From an uncultured Bacteroidales bacterium (GTDB lineage Bacteria > Bacteroidota > Bacteroidia > Bacteroidales > FEN-979): a DNA stretch of 64,000 bases. The translations under genes were made by a program, and so were the position numbers. The notes beneath the pieces are model-generated. The model did not search any database. It saw nothing but the letters and a program-made list of their open reading frames with translations, and had not been told where the DNA came from. Location: assembly GCA_903828645.1 (NCBI GenBank), contig CAIKNA010000285.1, positions 1 to 64,000 of the forward strand, written 5' to 3'. This document shows, piece after piece, positions 50,870-59,576 of the stretch; within the stretch, counting starts at the first letter, position 1, and each line of letters opens with the position of its first letter.

Positions 50870-51595
50870 TTATGGGTGCCCCACGAAATAGTACTCACTC
50901 CCCTTTTCAAACATCCCGCAGAACTGAATTTCAGTAAGGGAAGGAGCATGATCGAGATAGCCCCTGAGGGTAGATATTCTCATTCCGCACTCCCGGGTCA
51001 GAAATGCATGCAACACATCCGGTTTAGAATTATAAAAGTCGGCGGCACCAAGGCCAAATTCAAAAATAATGACCGGTTTGCAGCGGCGGAGAGTGGCTAC
51101 GCCTCCTTTCAACACCCTGAATTCGGCTCCCTCCACATCAATTTTCATGAAGTCAACATGAAGATCGCCCGGAATGATGTGGTCCAGCAGTCCGGTTTCA
51201 ACCGTAATCTGATCGATATCGACATGCTTTCCGTCGTACTTTCGTTTTTTGATACCACTGTAAGCAGGGGCATTCAGGACATGCTGGAAAGTGGTGGTTC
51301 CTGCCTGATCATAGAGCGCTATCTGATGAATGAGCACATTTGAATCTCCGGAATACTTTTCGATGAGGAATTGATACAGCTCGGGGATTGGCTCAAAGCC
51401 TATTTTTTTTCCAAGCGGCGCCCCTTTGATCATCAGGTCAAGAATTTCTCCTTTATGGCATCCGATATCAATGCAATTCGAACCAGGTTTCAGACTGCGT
51501 TGAATAATTTTTTGGGTATAGGCGTCGTATTTTTGATTACGGGTCACCGCAATATGCAGCAGGGTAAGAAGTCGTTTCAGGAGTTGTTTCATCAT
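50870..51595 (-). CDS. FkbM-family methyltransferase
   Basis: The 241-residue enzyme has SAM motif I CIDIGCHKGEILDLM, the FkbM-typical FEPIPELYQFL, and FMKIDVEGAEFRVLKGG. The family O-methylates sugars or other small substrates, and the surrounding surface-glycan genes make a glycan substrate plausible. ATG 51595 is used because upstream codons in the open frame fall in the promoter region. It is divergent from efp. Confidence 0.87.
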   Translation of the reverse strand: MMKQLLKRLLTLLHIAVTRNQKYDAYTQKIIQRSLKPGSNCIDIGCHKGEILDLMIKGAPLGKKIGFEPIPELYQFLIEKYSGDSNVLIHQIALYDQAGTTTFQHVLNAPAYSGIKKRKYDGKHVDIDQITVETGLLDHIIPGDLHVDFMKIDVEGAEFRVLKGGVATLRRCKPVIIFEFGLGAADFYNSKPDVLHAFLTRECGMRISTLRGYLDHAPSLTEIQFCGMFEKGSEYYFVGHP

Positions 51596-51626
51596 CCGGG
51601 GTGAACCATATATTTCAATACAGGCG

Positions 51627-51634
51627 CAAAAATA
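51627..51634 (-). promoter_or_regulatory. -7 box TATTTTTG for the FkbM methyltransferase
   Basis: CAAAAATA on the plus strand reads TATTTTTG toward the start at 51595, 32 nt away. Confidence 0.55.
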
Positions 51635-51659
51635 ACACATTTAATCCAAGATTTTTCAC

Positions 51660-51667
51660 TAATTTTG
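51660..51667 (+). promoter_or_regulatory. efp promoter -7 box TAATTTTG
   Basis: The box is followed by GC and lies 35 nt before the efp ATG. Confidence 0.65.
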
Positions 51668-51701
51668 CAACCCTTTTTAAATCAATCGTCAAAATATTTT
51701 T

Positions 51702-52268
51702 ATGGCTACAACAGCAGATATCAGGAATGGTCTGGTCATTGAATTCAACAACGACTTGTACAGCATCGTGGAATTTCAACATGTAAAACCCGGAAAAGGC
51801 CCGGCATTTATCCGCACCAAATTAAAAAGCCTGAAACATGGCCGCGTAATTGCAAACACCTTTGATTCAGGTGCGAAACTTGAAATTGCCAGGGTTGAAC
51901 GCAGAAAGTACCAATATCTCTTCAAAGAGAACTCTGACTACCATTTCATGCATACCGAGACTTTTGAGCAAATCTATGTTCCTGAATCACTCATCAATGC
52001 ATCACAGTTTCTGAAAGAGGGCCAGGAGGTTGAAATCCTCTTTCACGCTGATACTGAAACTGCGCTAACCTGCGAGCTCCCTCCCTTTGTAACCCTGAAG
52101 ATAACCTACACCGAGCCGGGGATGCGTGGCAATACTGCCACCAATACCCTGAAGGACTGCACCGTTGAAACCGGGGCAATCGTCAAAGTGCCTCTGTTCA
52201 TCAACGAAGGTGAAACAATCAAAGTGGATACCCGGACGGGTGACTACTCGGAGCGGGTGAAAGTTTAA
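51702..52268 (+). CDS. efp: Elongation factor P
   Basis: The 188-residue factor relieves ribosome stalling at proline runs. It has the KOW-like N-terminal domain with the tip segment [10 protein letters not shown] containing a Lys at the modified position, then two OB domains ([44 protein letters not shown]). The Lys34-equivalent is present. No EpmA/EpmB-type modification gene lies here. It precedes the second lpxD by 4 bp. Confidence 0.97.
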   Translation: MATTADIRNGLVIEFNNDLYSIVEFQHVKPGKGPAFIRTKLKSLKHGRVIANTFDSGAKLEIARVERRKYQYLFKENSDYHFMHTETFEQIYVPESLINASQFLKEGQEVEILFHADTETALTCELPPFVTLKITYTEPGMRGNTATNTLKDCTVETGAIVKVPLFINEGETIKVDTRTGDYSERVKV

Positions 52269-52272
52269 GGTT

Positions 52273-53202
52273 ATGAAGTTTGTACTCCCGTTAAAACTCA
52301 GTGAACTGGCGGTCATGCTTGGTGCCCGGCCAGTTGGTGATCCTGACTTTCTGGTGACCGGGATGAACGAGATCCACATGGTCGAAGCGGGAGACCTGAC
52401 ATTTGTGGATCATCCCAAATATTATTCCAAGGCGTTGAATTCGAATGCCACCACCATCATCATAAACAAGGAGGTGGATTGTCCCCCGGGAAAAGCCCTG
52501 CTGATCAGCGAAAAACCTTTCGATGACTATGTTTCCCTTGTTATGCGTTTCCGCCCGTTTGAAAGAGCCCTTTCATCTGTGAGCGCCAGTGCCAGGATCG
52601 GCGAAGGAACGGTGATACAGCCGGGTGCATTTATCGGGAACCATGTTACGATCGGCAAAGATTGCATTATCCATGCAAATGCCAGCATTTACGACCATAC
52701 TGTAATCGGTGATCATGTGATCATCCATTCCGGTGCGGTGATCGGGGCAGATGCCTATTATTTCCAGCGGCGTCCGGAAGGCTATAAAAAACTTGAGTCG
52801 TGTGGCCGGGTAGTTATTGAAGACCATGTGGAAATCGGGGCTCTCTCAAGCATCGACAAAGGGGTTTCAGGTGATACCTTCATTTCGCGGGGGACAAAGT
52901 TTGACAACCACGTACAGGTAGGCCATGATACCTTTATCGGCAGGAACTGCCTGATTGGTGCATTCTGCGCAATTGCAGGGGTCACCAGGATCGAGGATGA
53001 TGTCATTTTATGGGCCAGCGTGCTGGTTAACAAAGACCTGGTGATCGGGAAAGGGGCCATTGTCCTTGCAGGATCGGGAACCGAAAAATCTCTTGAAGGT
53101 GGTAAAACCTATTGGGGCGCCCCTGCTATAGAAGCCCGCAAAAAATGGCGTGAAGTAGCAGCCCTGAAGATGCTGCCCGATATCCTGAGCAAACTGAAAT
53201 AA
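52273..53202 (+). CDS. lpxD: Second LpxD-like N-acyltransferase
   Basis: The 309-residue protein is a paralogue of the lpxD product at 46.9 kb. It has a uridine-binding N-terminus with NEIHMVEAGDLTFVDHPKYY, then hexapeptide repeats and VQVGHDTFIGRNCLIGAF with the catalytic His retained. It could act with a different acyl donor or on another nucleotide sugar; the sequence does not decide. Its place after efp is common in Bacteroidota. Confidence 0.87.
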   Translation: MKFVLPLKLSELAVMLGARPVGDPDFLVTGMNEIHMVEAGDLTFVDHPKYYSKALNSNATTIIINKEVDCPPGKALLISEKPFDDYVSLVMRFRPFERALSSVSASARIGEGTVIQPGAFIGNHVTIGKDCIIHANASIYDHTVIGDHVIIHSGAVIGADAYYFQRRPEGYKKLESCGRVVIEDHVEIGALSSIDKGVSGDTFISRGTKFDNHVQVGHDTFIGRNCLIGAFCAIAGVTRIEDDVILWASVLVNKDLVIGKGAIVLAGSGTEKSLEGGKTYWGAPAIEARKKWREVAALKMLPDILSKLK

Positions 53203-53220
53203 CAAGTCACCCGTCACGCG

Positions 53221-54705
53221 TCACCTGTCATCTAACACACTCCCCTTGCTTTCCTTTCCCGAATAGATATCCAGCGCCACGATAGCTGCCATGAATCCCC
53301 AAACGGGAACAGAAGCCTTGTCGGTATCTAGGAAATTGTTCATTGTTCCGTGCAGGAAATAGGTCAGGAGTGCAAGCATCAGCGACAGGCTCAGCATTCT
53401 CACTTCACGATCGGCCGAACGCCGGTAAACACGCATGGCTACAACAATAAAAGATCCTACCAGTACAAATACGATCAACATGCCAGGCAATCCCTGTTCA
53501 GCCAGTGGGCCGATATATTCGCTGTGGGCATTCCCCTTGTCGCCTGCATTGGTGCTGATCAGTGTTTTCTCTCTCGCCCGCTGAAAAGGGGCATACTCGA
53601 ATTGATATGTTCCTGGTCCATAACCGAATACCGGCCTGTCTTCAAACATCCTTAGTGCCGACTGCCACCTGTTGATTCGCTCAAGATTGGAATTATCTGT
53701 TGAAATGTTGGAGATCGAGCGCAGATGCTCCACAAAATTGGCAGAGGGCCCCTGCCGGTTTTTCTCAAGACGGTCGAGTATCTGGAAAGAAAAAAGGTAA
53801 AAAAGGATACCTAAGATGACAGAGACAAAAAAGATCCATTTGAATTTGATCCTGAAAAGGACAATAAACAGCACCCCGAGAGCAAAAGCAAGACTCAGCC
53901 AGGCTGCGCGGCAATATGAAAGAACAAGCGCCGTGAGGAGGATCAAAAGGACGACTCCGGCAAAAAAACGGGTTGTCCCAGAGTAACATTTACTGAATGT
54001 GAATCCGCAAAAAAGTGGTATATACAACGACAGGATTGCCCCATAAGCAGTATGATCGTTGTAAAATGGTTCCATGACCCAATGCCCGGCCTGTTCATCA
54101 AATCCCCAGAGTGAGTGATTGTAAGTTGTATAGGCAATGACCCCGATGAGGGGTACGGTATAAAACCAAATGAAAAGATTGATGTTTGAACGTTTTTTAA
54201 ACAGCTGAATTCCAAGAATATAAAATGGGATTACAAACCAGAGGCGTGCAAGCAGGTGTTTGAATGAGACGAGTGGCATGTCACTCGTAATGCTGGTAAG
54301 CAACATCCAGACCAATTGCAACCCAATGACGATGGTAACCGGATGACTCCATATCTTTTGATCAACCTGGTTGTTGTAAAACAATTTAACGACAAACAGC
54401 AACAAAACCCCCAGCATCATTGGTTCTACCGGAAGTGAAACACCCACATTCAGGTCAAACTGGGTGATGTTGATGGCAACAGGGGTCAATGCAGTGATCA
54501 GCAGAAGAATTTTATCAAGGGAATAAAAATAGAGGTAAAGGATCACAAGGAAGAGCGGAAAGAAAAGAAGCCAATAGAAATCCCGGTAAATCAGATAGCA
54601 ATTCAATCCGATGAAAATGGCACTCAGCACATAAAGGATGGTAATCCTCTGGTTGCTGCCGGTAAGGTAACTTCGTATTTCGGCAACTTTATCCTTCATT
54701 GACAT
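53221..54705 (-). CDS. O-antigen ligase/polymerase family membrane protein (Wzy/WaaL type)
   Basis: The 494-residue protein has about 12 helices and a large periplasmic loop at about 330-400, with the family motif FGYGPGTYQFEYAPF and HSEYIGPLAEQGLPGMLI. Such proteins polymerise or ligate lipid-linked glycans on the periplasmic face of the inner membrane. It is preceded by two Wzz-type genes, overlapping the nearer one by 17 bp, which favours the Wzy (polymerase) role. Confidence 0.87.
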   Translation of the reverse strand: MSMKDKVAEIRSYLTGSNQRITILYVLSAIFIGLNCYLIYRDFYWLLFFPLFLVILYLYFYSLDKILLLITALTPVAINITQFDLNVGVSLPVEPMMLGVLLLFVVKLFYNNQVDQKIWSHPVTIVIGLQLVWMLLTSITSDMPLVSFKHLLARLWFVIPFYILGIQLFKKRSNINLFIWFYTVPLIGVIAYTTYNHSLWGFDEQAGHWVMEPFYNDHTAYGAILSLYIPLFCGFTFSKCYSGTTRFFAGVVLLILLTALVLSYCRAAWLSLAFALGVLFIVLFRIKFKWIFFVSVILGILFYLFSFQILDRLEKNRQGPSANFVEHLRSISNISTDNSNLERINRWQSALRMFEDRPVFGYGPGTYQFEYAPFQRAREKTLISTNAGDKGNAHSEYIGPLAEQGLPGMLIVFVLVGSFIVVAMRVYRRSADREVRMLSLSLMLALLTYFLHGTMNNFLDTDKASVPVWGFMAAIVALDIYSGKESKGSVLDDR

Positions 54706-55654
54706 CTGTTTCCAGGTCCTGGAATTTGTTGCGTTCTATCAAACCAATAATCAGGATGGCCAGGAAGAAAGCAGCCAGGGTGCTGAATACCACAATTAGC
54801 CAGCGTATCGGATATGCCTTTTTATCTGACACAAAAGGCTTGCTGAGAACATTCACGTAAGTATACTCCCTGTTGTAATCAAGCAGGGCGCGGTCGGCAT
54901 CCATTTTCATGGCACTGTAGGTACCCGATTCTGACCGGATCATTTCGGCAAGAACCAGCATTTCACCGCCTTTTTCCTCGAGGTTCTTCTTCATTGCTTT
55001 TGCCTCTGCCGAGCGCACAGAGCCTCCCCCGGTACTAAGATAAGCCCGCATCACCTCGCGGGTTTGGGCCTGGTATTCGAGGATTCCAAACTTGGTTCCC
55101 AACTCCTGTGCCGCGGTTTTCAGTGAATCCATGTAAACTTTTTTCACACCCATGATGAAATTATAGTTCTGGACAACCTCCCCAAATTTCGCTTTGTGCA
55201 TGGCCCTGATCTTCTTGTTGTAAACATCGAGCATTGAATTGATCATGTCGCGGGCCATTATTGGGTCCTTGTCCGATATTTCAATCTCAACAGCTTCAAA
55301 AGGGGTTTTGTTGACGCGAACCCGCTGGCTGTATATCCAGTTTAGGGTGCTCTCAAAATGCTTGTAGCTTGAATCAACTTCCCAGTGTTTAGCCAGGTTG
55401 AATCTTTTTACCAGTGAATCACGAATATCCCTCGACTGGAAAATCTCAATGCTCTGTTCCGTTTCACTTTCATCTGAATAGGGTGAAATGTTGGACGGGT
55501 ACAACAAACAACTTGATTTATAAAGGGGGGTGATAAATATCGGACTCGAAAAGAGAATAGAAAGCAGAATGGCTGCCACGATGACCACTACAAGCTGTAC
55601 CTTCCATTTAAGCACAATATCAATAATATTTTTACTTTTGAAAAAACTGTCCAT
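54689..55654 (-). CDS. Wzz-type chain-length determinant protein (1)
   Basis: The 321-residue protein has two membrane helices (about 15-35 and 283-305) flanking a long periplasmic coiled-coil region, as in Wzz/GumC-family regulators of polysaccharide chain length. The sequence ITPLYKSSCLLYP after helix 1 and PIRWLIVVFSTLAAFF before the end are typical. It has no C-terminal kinase domain. It overlaps the Wzy-like gene by 17 bp. Confidence 0.85.
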   Translation of the reverse strand: MDSFFKSKNIIDIVLKWKVQLVVVIVAAILLSILFSSPIFITPLYKSSCLLYPSNISPYSDESETEQSIEIFQSRDIRDSLVKRFNLAKHWEVDSSYKHFESTLNWIYSQRVRVNKTPFEAVEIEISDKDPIMARDMINSMLDVYNKKIRAMHKAKFGEVVQNYNFIMGVKKVYMDSLKTAAQELGTKFGILEYQAQTREVMRAYLSTGGGSVRSAEAKAMKKNLEEKGGEMLVLAEMIRSESGTYSAMKMDADRALLDYNREYTYVNVLSKPFVSDKKAYPIRWLIVVFSTLAAFFLAILIIGLIERNKFQDLETDVNEG

Positions 55655-55669
55655 ATTTCGGATTTTATA

Positions 55670-56716
55670 TTATGATTGTCCTATCTGAAATTTCTTGTGC
55701 GAATTGTAGTCTGATATTTTTTCCATGATCATGATCACGATAATCGACATGAAAAGTGCTGCAATCGTTGATACCATGATGATCAGCCAGCGAACGGGAT
55801 AGGTTTTGCGTTCTGCCTTATAGGCATCGCTCACAATGAACTTCTGGGGCAGGTTTTCCTCTGCATCGACTTTTGCATGTTTATACTTGGTTTCAAGCAA
55901 GCTGAGCTGTTCTGTTTTATACTCCAGGGAATTTTTCAGAGCCATGTAGATTCCTCCATATTTCCCCAGGATATCGAGTTTCTTCTGCAGGGCTGCCTGG
56001 GCGGTTTTGTTCCCGTTCATGAGTGCAATGGCAAATTGCTGGTTGAGCACCTGTGACTGGTATTCCACGTCATTCACACCCAGGCTGCCAAGTGCAATCA
56101 ACGAATCCACAATCTGGTTCTTTTCGGCTTTCATGGCTTTGTATTCAGCTTCGACAACCTTGAACCCCTTGACCGAACGCTGGCGCATCATGTCGTTTTT
56201 AGCCGAATCAAGTAATGAGGCAATGGTATTGGCAATATCCGCGGCCACCTGGGGATCCTTGTCATTCACCGAAATCTGCACAGCCATGAACTCGGTTCGC
56301 CTGAACGTGATGTTGTTGTCATACTCTTTAAAGAGATTCGAATATTTAATTTCTGATGTACTGTCGATGTCGTAGTGGCGCATGAGGTCAAACTTGCGCA
56401 TTACCCTGTCGCGGATTTTATTGGAATTCAATATCTGAAGCAACTGCTCGGCCTGATCATCCTCCCCGAACGCCGTAATATCCTGTCCTTTAACCGATTG
56501 CTCGTTTAGCAATGATTTAGAGATTGAACTGCTGCTTGCAGGGAACATGATGACAGTCGATTTGAATTTGGGCGTTATAAACCAAGGTGAGGAAAAAAAC
56601 CATGAAACCACCACCGCAACTACCATTATAATGAACAAGGGTTTTCGCCATTTGTAGAGAAAGATCACGAGGTTTGAGGAATCGAAATCTTCTCCTTTTT
56701 TCATTTCATTGGCCAT
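55670..56716 (-). CDS. Wzz-type chain-length determinant protein (2)
   Basis: The 348-residue protein has the same layout as its neighbour at 54689: cytoplasmic start, helix at about 25-45, ITPKFKSTVIMFPASSS, a periplasmic coiled coil and a second helix with PVRWLIIMVSTIAALFM near residue 315. Tandem Wzz genes probably arose by duplication. They may regulate chain length as a mixed oligomer. It is the first gene of this transcription unit. Confidence 0.85.
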   Translation of the reverse strand: MANEMKKGEDFDSSNLVIFLYKWRKPLFIIMVVAVVVSWFFSSPWFITPKFKSTVIMFPASSSSISKSLLNEQSVKGQDITAFGEDDQAEQLLQILNSNKIRDRVMRKFDLMRHYDIDSTSEIKYSNLFKEYDNNITFRRTEFMAVQISVNDKDPQVAADIANTIASLLDSAKNDMMRQRSVKGFKVVEAEYKAMKAEKNQIVDSLIALGSLGVNDVEYQSQVLNQQFAIALMNGNKTAQAALQKKLDILGKYGGIYMALKNSLEYKTEQLSLLETKYKHAKVDAEENLPQKFIVSDAYKAERKTYPVRWLIIMVSTIAALFMSIIVIMIMEKISDYNSHKKFQIGQS

Positions 56717-56739
56717 AGAAGACTTTTCAAAATTGATGC

Positions 56740-56747
56740 CAAAGGTA
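56740..56747 (-). promoter_or_regulatory. -7 box TACCTTTG for the wzz-wzz-wzy unit
   Basis: CAAAGGTA on the plus strand reads TACCTTTG toward the start at 56716, 24 nt away. Confidence 0.6.
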
Positions 56748-56797
56748 GGGAAATAAACGGAATGTACAACAGGAGGTTCCTTGGAAAGGCTAAATAA

Positions 56798-58354
56798 TCA
56801 GCGGTCTTCGCGCAATATTTTGATCATGGATTTTAAATTCCAGAGTCGCAGAAATGCAGCAAGGAAAACAGAGGCAACCAGCATCAGTGCGAAATTGCCA
56901 AGCCAGGCTTTCTGTGCCGGCAGGAAAGACCAGTGTATAATCCAGAACCGGGAAATGACATTTATCATAACCACACCAAATAAAAACAGAAAGAGGGTAA
57001 ACAGGTAACGATAGTTTACTTTGAATTTAAAAACACGTTGTACCATCAGCACCTGGAGAATTGCCATGGTAAATTGTGTGACCAGGCTTGAAATGGCGGA
57101 GCCTGCAGCCAGCATATGCGGGATAAGGAGATAATTCAGGACCAGGTTGATGATTAAACCCATCAGTGCTATTAAGTTAAGTTGCCTCAGATTTCCGTTC
57201 GCAGTGAGCAGGGTGCCGAAAATGTAAGTAGTGGAAACCGCTATGAAACCCGGGATTAAAAGCCGGAAGACCTTGGTAGAAGCTGCGATATGGGTGTTAT
57301 ACAATAAATCCATCAATTCGTAACTGTAAAAAAATGAGCCGAACCCGATAATAATAGCCAGAGTAATGATGAGGGTAAAAGAAAGCTTGAGCATATGCTC
57401 GATGGGCTGCTTTTTTTTGAGCATCTTGGAAAAAATGGGGACCAGAAGGACGCCAAAAAGGTAGGCGATCATGTTGGCGGCATCGAGGAGCCGGAAACCG
57501 GATGCATAAATACCTGCCTGGAAATTGCCGGTCTTTTCTGCAAGCATATTTTCCAGTATCAATGGGTTCAGATGGTTGACAGAGGCCAAAATCCCGACCT
57601 GGACATTTGAAATTTTTGCCGGAAGCAGCCCCTCCAGCATCACGGGGTCAAGCCGATTGTACAATGTCATCAACAAAACCAGCAAGGCAAAAGGCATGCT
57701 TTGTTTCATGATCATCAGGAAAAACGGCCAGTTCCAGTTGAGTTTGCGAAAATGGGCTTTCTTGACGACAATAAAAAAAGCAAGTGCGGCAGTTATTGAA
57801 TACGCTGCGGTCTGGGAGTAGACAAACCACTCGATGCGGAACACCGATGAGGTTATGTGCCCCCAAAGCAACATCCCGCAAAAAAGGATCATCAGCAAAC
57901 GATCCAGCACGGAAAGCAGACTATCCGTTTTAAACATCATGAACCCTGAAATATTTGACCGCAGATAGAGGATGAATGAGAGAAGGAACTGGTTCAGTGC
58001 GAGCCAGCCCAGAAGCCTGAATTGATCTGCATTGTAACGCAGGATGAAAGCGACAACAAAAGCAATAACAACATACGTCAATCCAAGCAGCAGTTTTAGA
58101 ACAAGAATCCCAGAAAAATGTTTGTTAAGCAGGTGATTGTGCTGGGCAATATTCCTGTTGTTGAAGTTGGTAATCCCCAGGTCGAGGATGATGTTGAAAA
58201 GAAATGAAAAATTCAGGATCACAAAATAGAAGCCGTAATTTCCTACCCCAACACTTCGCTGTACGGTTAGGTCAATCCCAAAAATCCAAATGGGTTTTAT
58301 GAGGAGATTTAAAAAAAGGAGTAACCCCAGGTTTGTCAGGAACTTCCGCTGCAT
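56798..58354 (-). CDS. Wzx-type oligosaccharide flippase (MOP superfamily)
   Basis: The 518-residue membrane protein has about 14 helices without a large soluble domain, the arrangement of Wzx flippases that move lipid-linked repeat units across the inner membrane. Features include the N-terminal FLTNLGLLLFLNLLIKPIWI, FRLLDAANMIAYLFGVLLVP and a long internal charged loop. It lies upstream of the wzz pair, with its own minus-strand promoter, and faces a divergent glycosyltransferase gene. Confidence 0.87.
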   Translation of the reverse strand: MQRKFLTNLGLLLFLNLLIKPIWIFGIDLTVQRSVGVGNYGFYFVILNFSFLFNIILDLGITNFNNRNIAQHNHLLNKHFSGILVLKLLLGLTYVVIAFVVAFILRYNADQFRLLGWLALNQFLLSFILYLRSNISGFMMFKTDSLLSVLDRLLMILFCGMLLWGHITSSVFRIEWFVYSQTAAYSITAALAFFIVVKKAHFRKLNWNWPFFLMIMKQSMPFALLVLLMTLYNRLDPVMLEGLLPAKISNVQVGILASVNHLNPLILENMLAEKTGNFQAGIYASGFRLLDAANMIAYLFGVLLVPIFSKMLKKKQPIEHMLKLSFTLIITLAIIIGFGSFFYSYELMDLLYNTHIAASTKVFRLLIPGFIAVSTTYIFGTLLTANGNLRQLNLIALMGLIINLVLNYLLIPHMLAAGSAISSLVTQFTMAILQVLMVQRVFKFKVNYRYLFTLFLFLFGVVMINVISRFWIIHWSFLPAQKAWLGNFALMLVASVFLAAFLRLWNLKSMIKILREDR

Positions 58355-58425
58355 GAACCAAGAATAAAAGTTGCCGGGAACGGTAACTTTTTATTATAAC
58401 TCAAAAAAAATTCAGATATTTGCTA

Positions 58426-58433
58426 CAAAGTTA
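58426..58433 (-). promoter_or_regulatory. -7 box TAACTTTG for the flippase gene
   Basis: CAAAGTTA on the plus strand reads TAACTTTG toward the start at 58354, with a leader of about 65 nt. Confidence 0.5.
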
Positions 58434-58442
58434 ATAAAATTA

Positions 58443-59570
58443 ATGAACATAGCTGTTAATACCCGGCTGCTGATCCAGAACAGGCTCGAAGGAATCGGTT
58501 GGTTTACATACGAATCGCTGAAACGTATAACAACGCAACACCCTGAGCATCAATTCTTTTTTATTTTTGACCGTGAATACGATCCGGAATTTATCTTTGC
58601 AGATAACATCACACCCATTATCCAGTACCCGCATGCCCGGCATCCGGTGCTTTATTGGGCCTGGTTTGAAGTTGCCATCCCCAGGTTGCTCGAGCGGATC
58701 AAACCAGACCTCTTTTTGTCTCCCGACGGATTTCTCTCTTTAAAGACTCCGGTGAAATCCATGGCTGTTTTCCATGATCTCAACTTTGAACATTATCCAC
58801 AGGATATCCCCTACTGGACACGCCGTTATTACCGCCAGCATTTCCCAAAGTATGCTGCCAAAGCGATACGGATAGCAACGGTATCTGAATTTTCGAAAAC
58901 GGATATCGTGAAGCAGTACAAAGTGTCGCCGGATAAAATTGATGTCGTTTTCGACGGGGCAAATGATGAATATCTTCCCCTTACAAGGGATGAAAAGAAA
59001 AAGGTCAGGGAAAAATACAGCGAAGGTCGCCCCTATTTCATTTTCATCGGTTCGCTGCATCCGAGGAAAAATCTGGTTAACCTTTTCCGCGCCTTCGACC
59101 TGTTTAAAAAATCCAATCCTTCAGATGTAAAACTGCTTATTGTTGGCGCAAAAAAATGGTGGACCCGCGACATCGACCTTGCGTTTAACCGGATGGTTTT
59201 TTCAGACGATGTGATTTTTACCGGGCGCCTCAATGTTGATCTCCTTGCCAGGGTACTGGGGTCTGCCATTGCCCTCACCTATGTATCCTATTTCGAAGGA
59301 TTTGGAATTCCCATCGTGGAAGCTTTCCGCTGCGAAGTGCCTGTAATCACCTCAAATGTCACCTCCATGCCTGAAGTGGCAGGAGATGCAGCCCTGCTGG
59401 TGGATCCTTTTAACCCCGAGTCAATTGCAGAAGCGCTTTACAAAGCATACCAGTACGAAAGCATCCGTGAGGAACTCATTTTCCGTGGCCGCCGTCGTAA
59501 AAACATGTTCTCCTGGCAGCAAACTGCCGACCGGTTGTGGGAATCCATTGAAAAAGCTGCTAAATCCTGA
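58443..59570 (+). CDS. Glycosyltransferase (GT4-like)
   Basis: The 375-residue GT-B enzyme begins NIAVNTRLLIQNRLEGIG and has FFIGSLHPRKN-like FIFIGSLHPRKNLVNLF plus the C-terminal EGFGIPIVEAFRCEVPVI, where the Glu pair binds the nucleotide sugar. ATG 58443 gives this N-terminus; the longer frame from 58371 adds unsupported residues. It is probably part of the polysaccharide locus on its left, although it is divergent from the flippase. It ends 6 bp before purD. Confidence 0.91.
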   Translation: MNIAVNTRLLIQNRLEGIGWFTYESLKRITTQHPEHQFFFIFDREYDPEFIFADNITPIIQYPHARHPVLYWAWFEVAIPRLLERIKPDLFLSPDGFLSLKTPVKSMAVFHDLNFEHYPQDIPYWTRRYYRQHFPKYAAKAIRIATVSEFSKTDIVKQYKVSPDKIDVVFDGANDEYLPLTRDEKKKVREKYSEGRPYFIFIGSLHPRKNLVNLFRAFDLFKKSNPSDVKLLIVGAKKWWTRDIDLAFNRMVFSDDVIFTGRLNVDLLARVLGSAIALTYVSYFEGFGIPIVEAFRCEVPVITSNVTSMPEVAGDAALLVDPFNPESIAEALYKAYQYESIREELIFRGRRRKNMFSWQQTADRLWESIEKAAKS

Positions 59571-59576
59571 TCTGCG

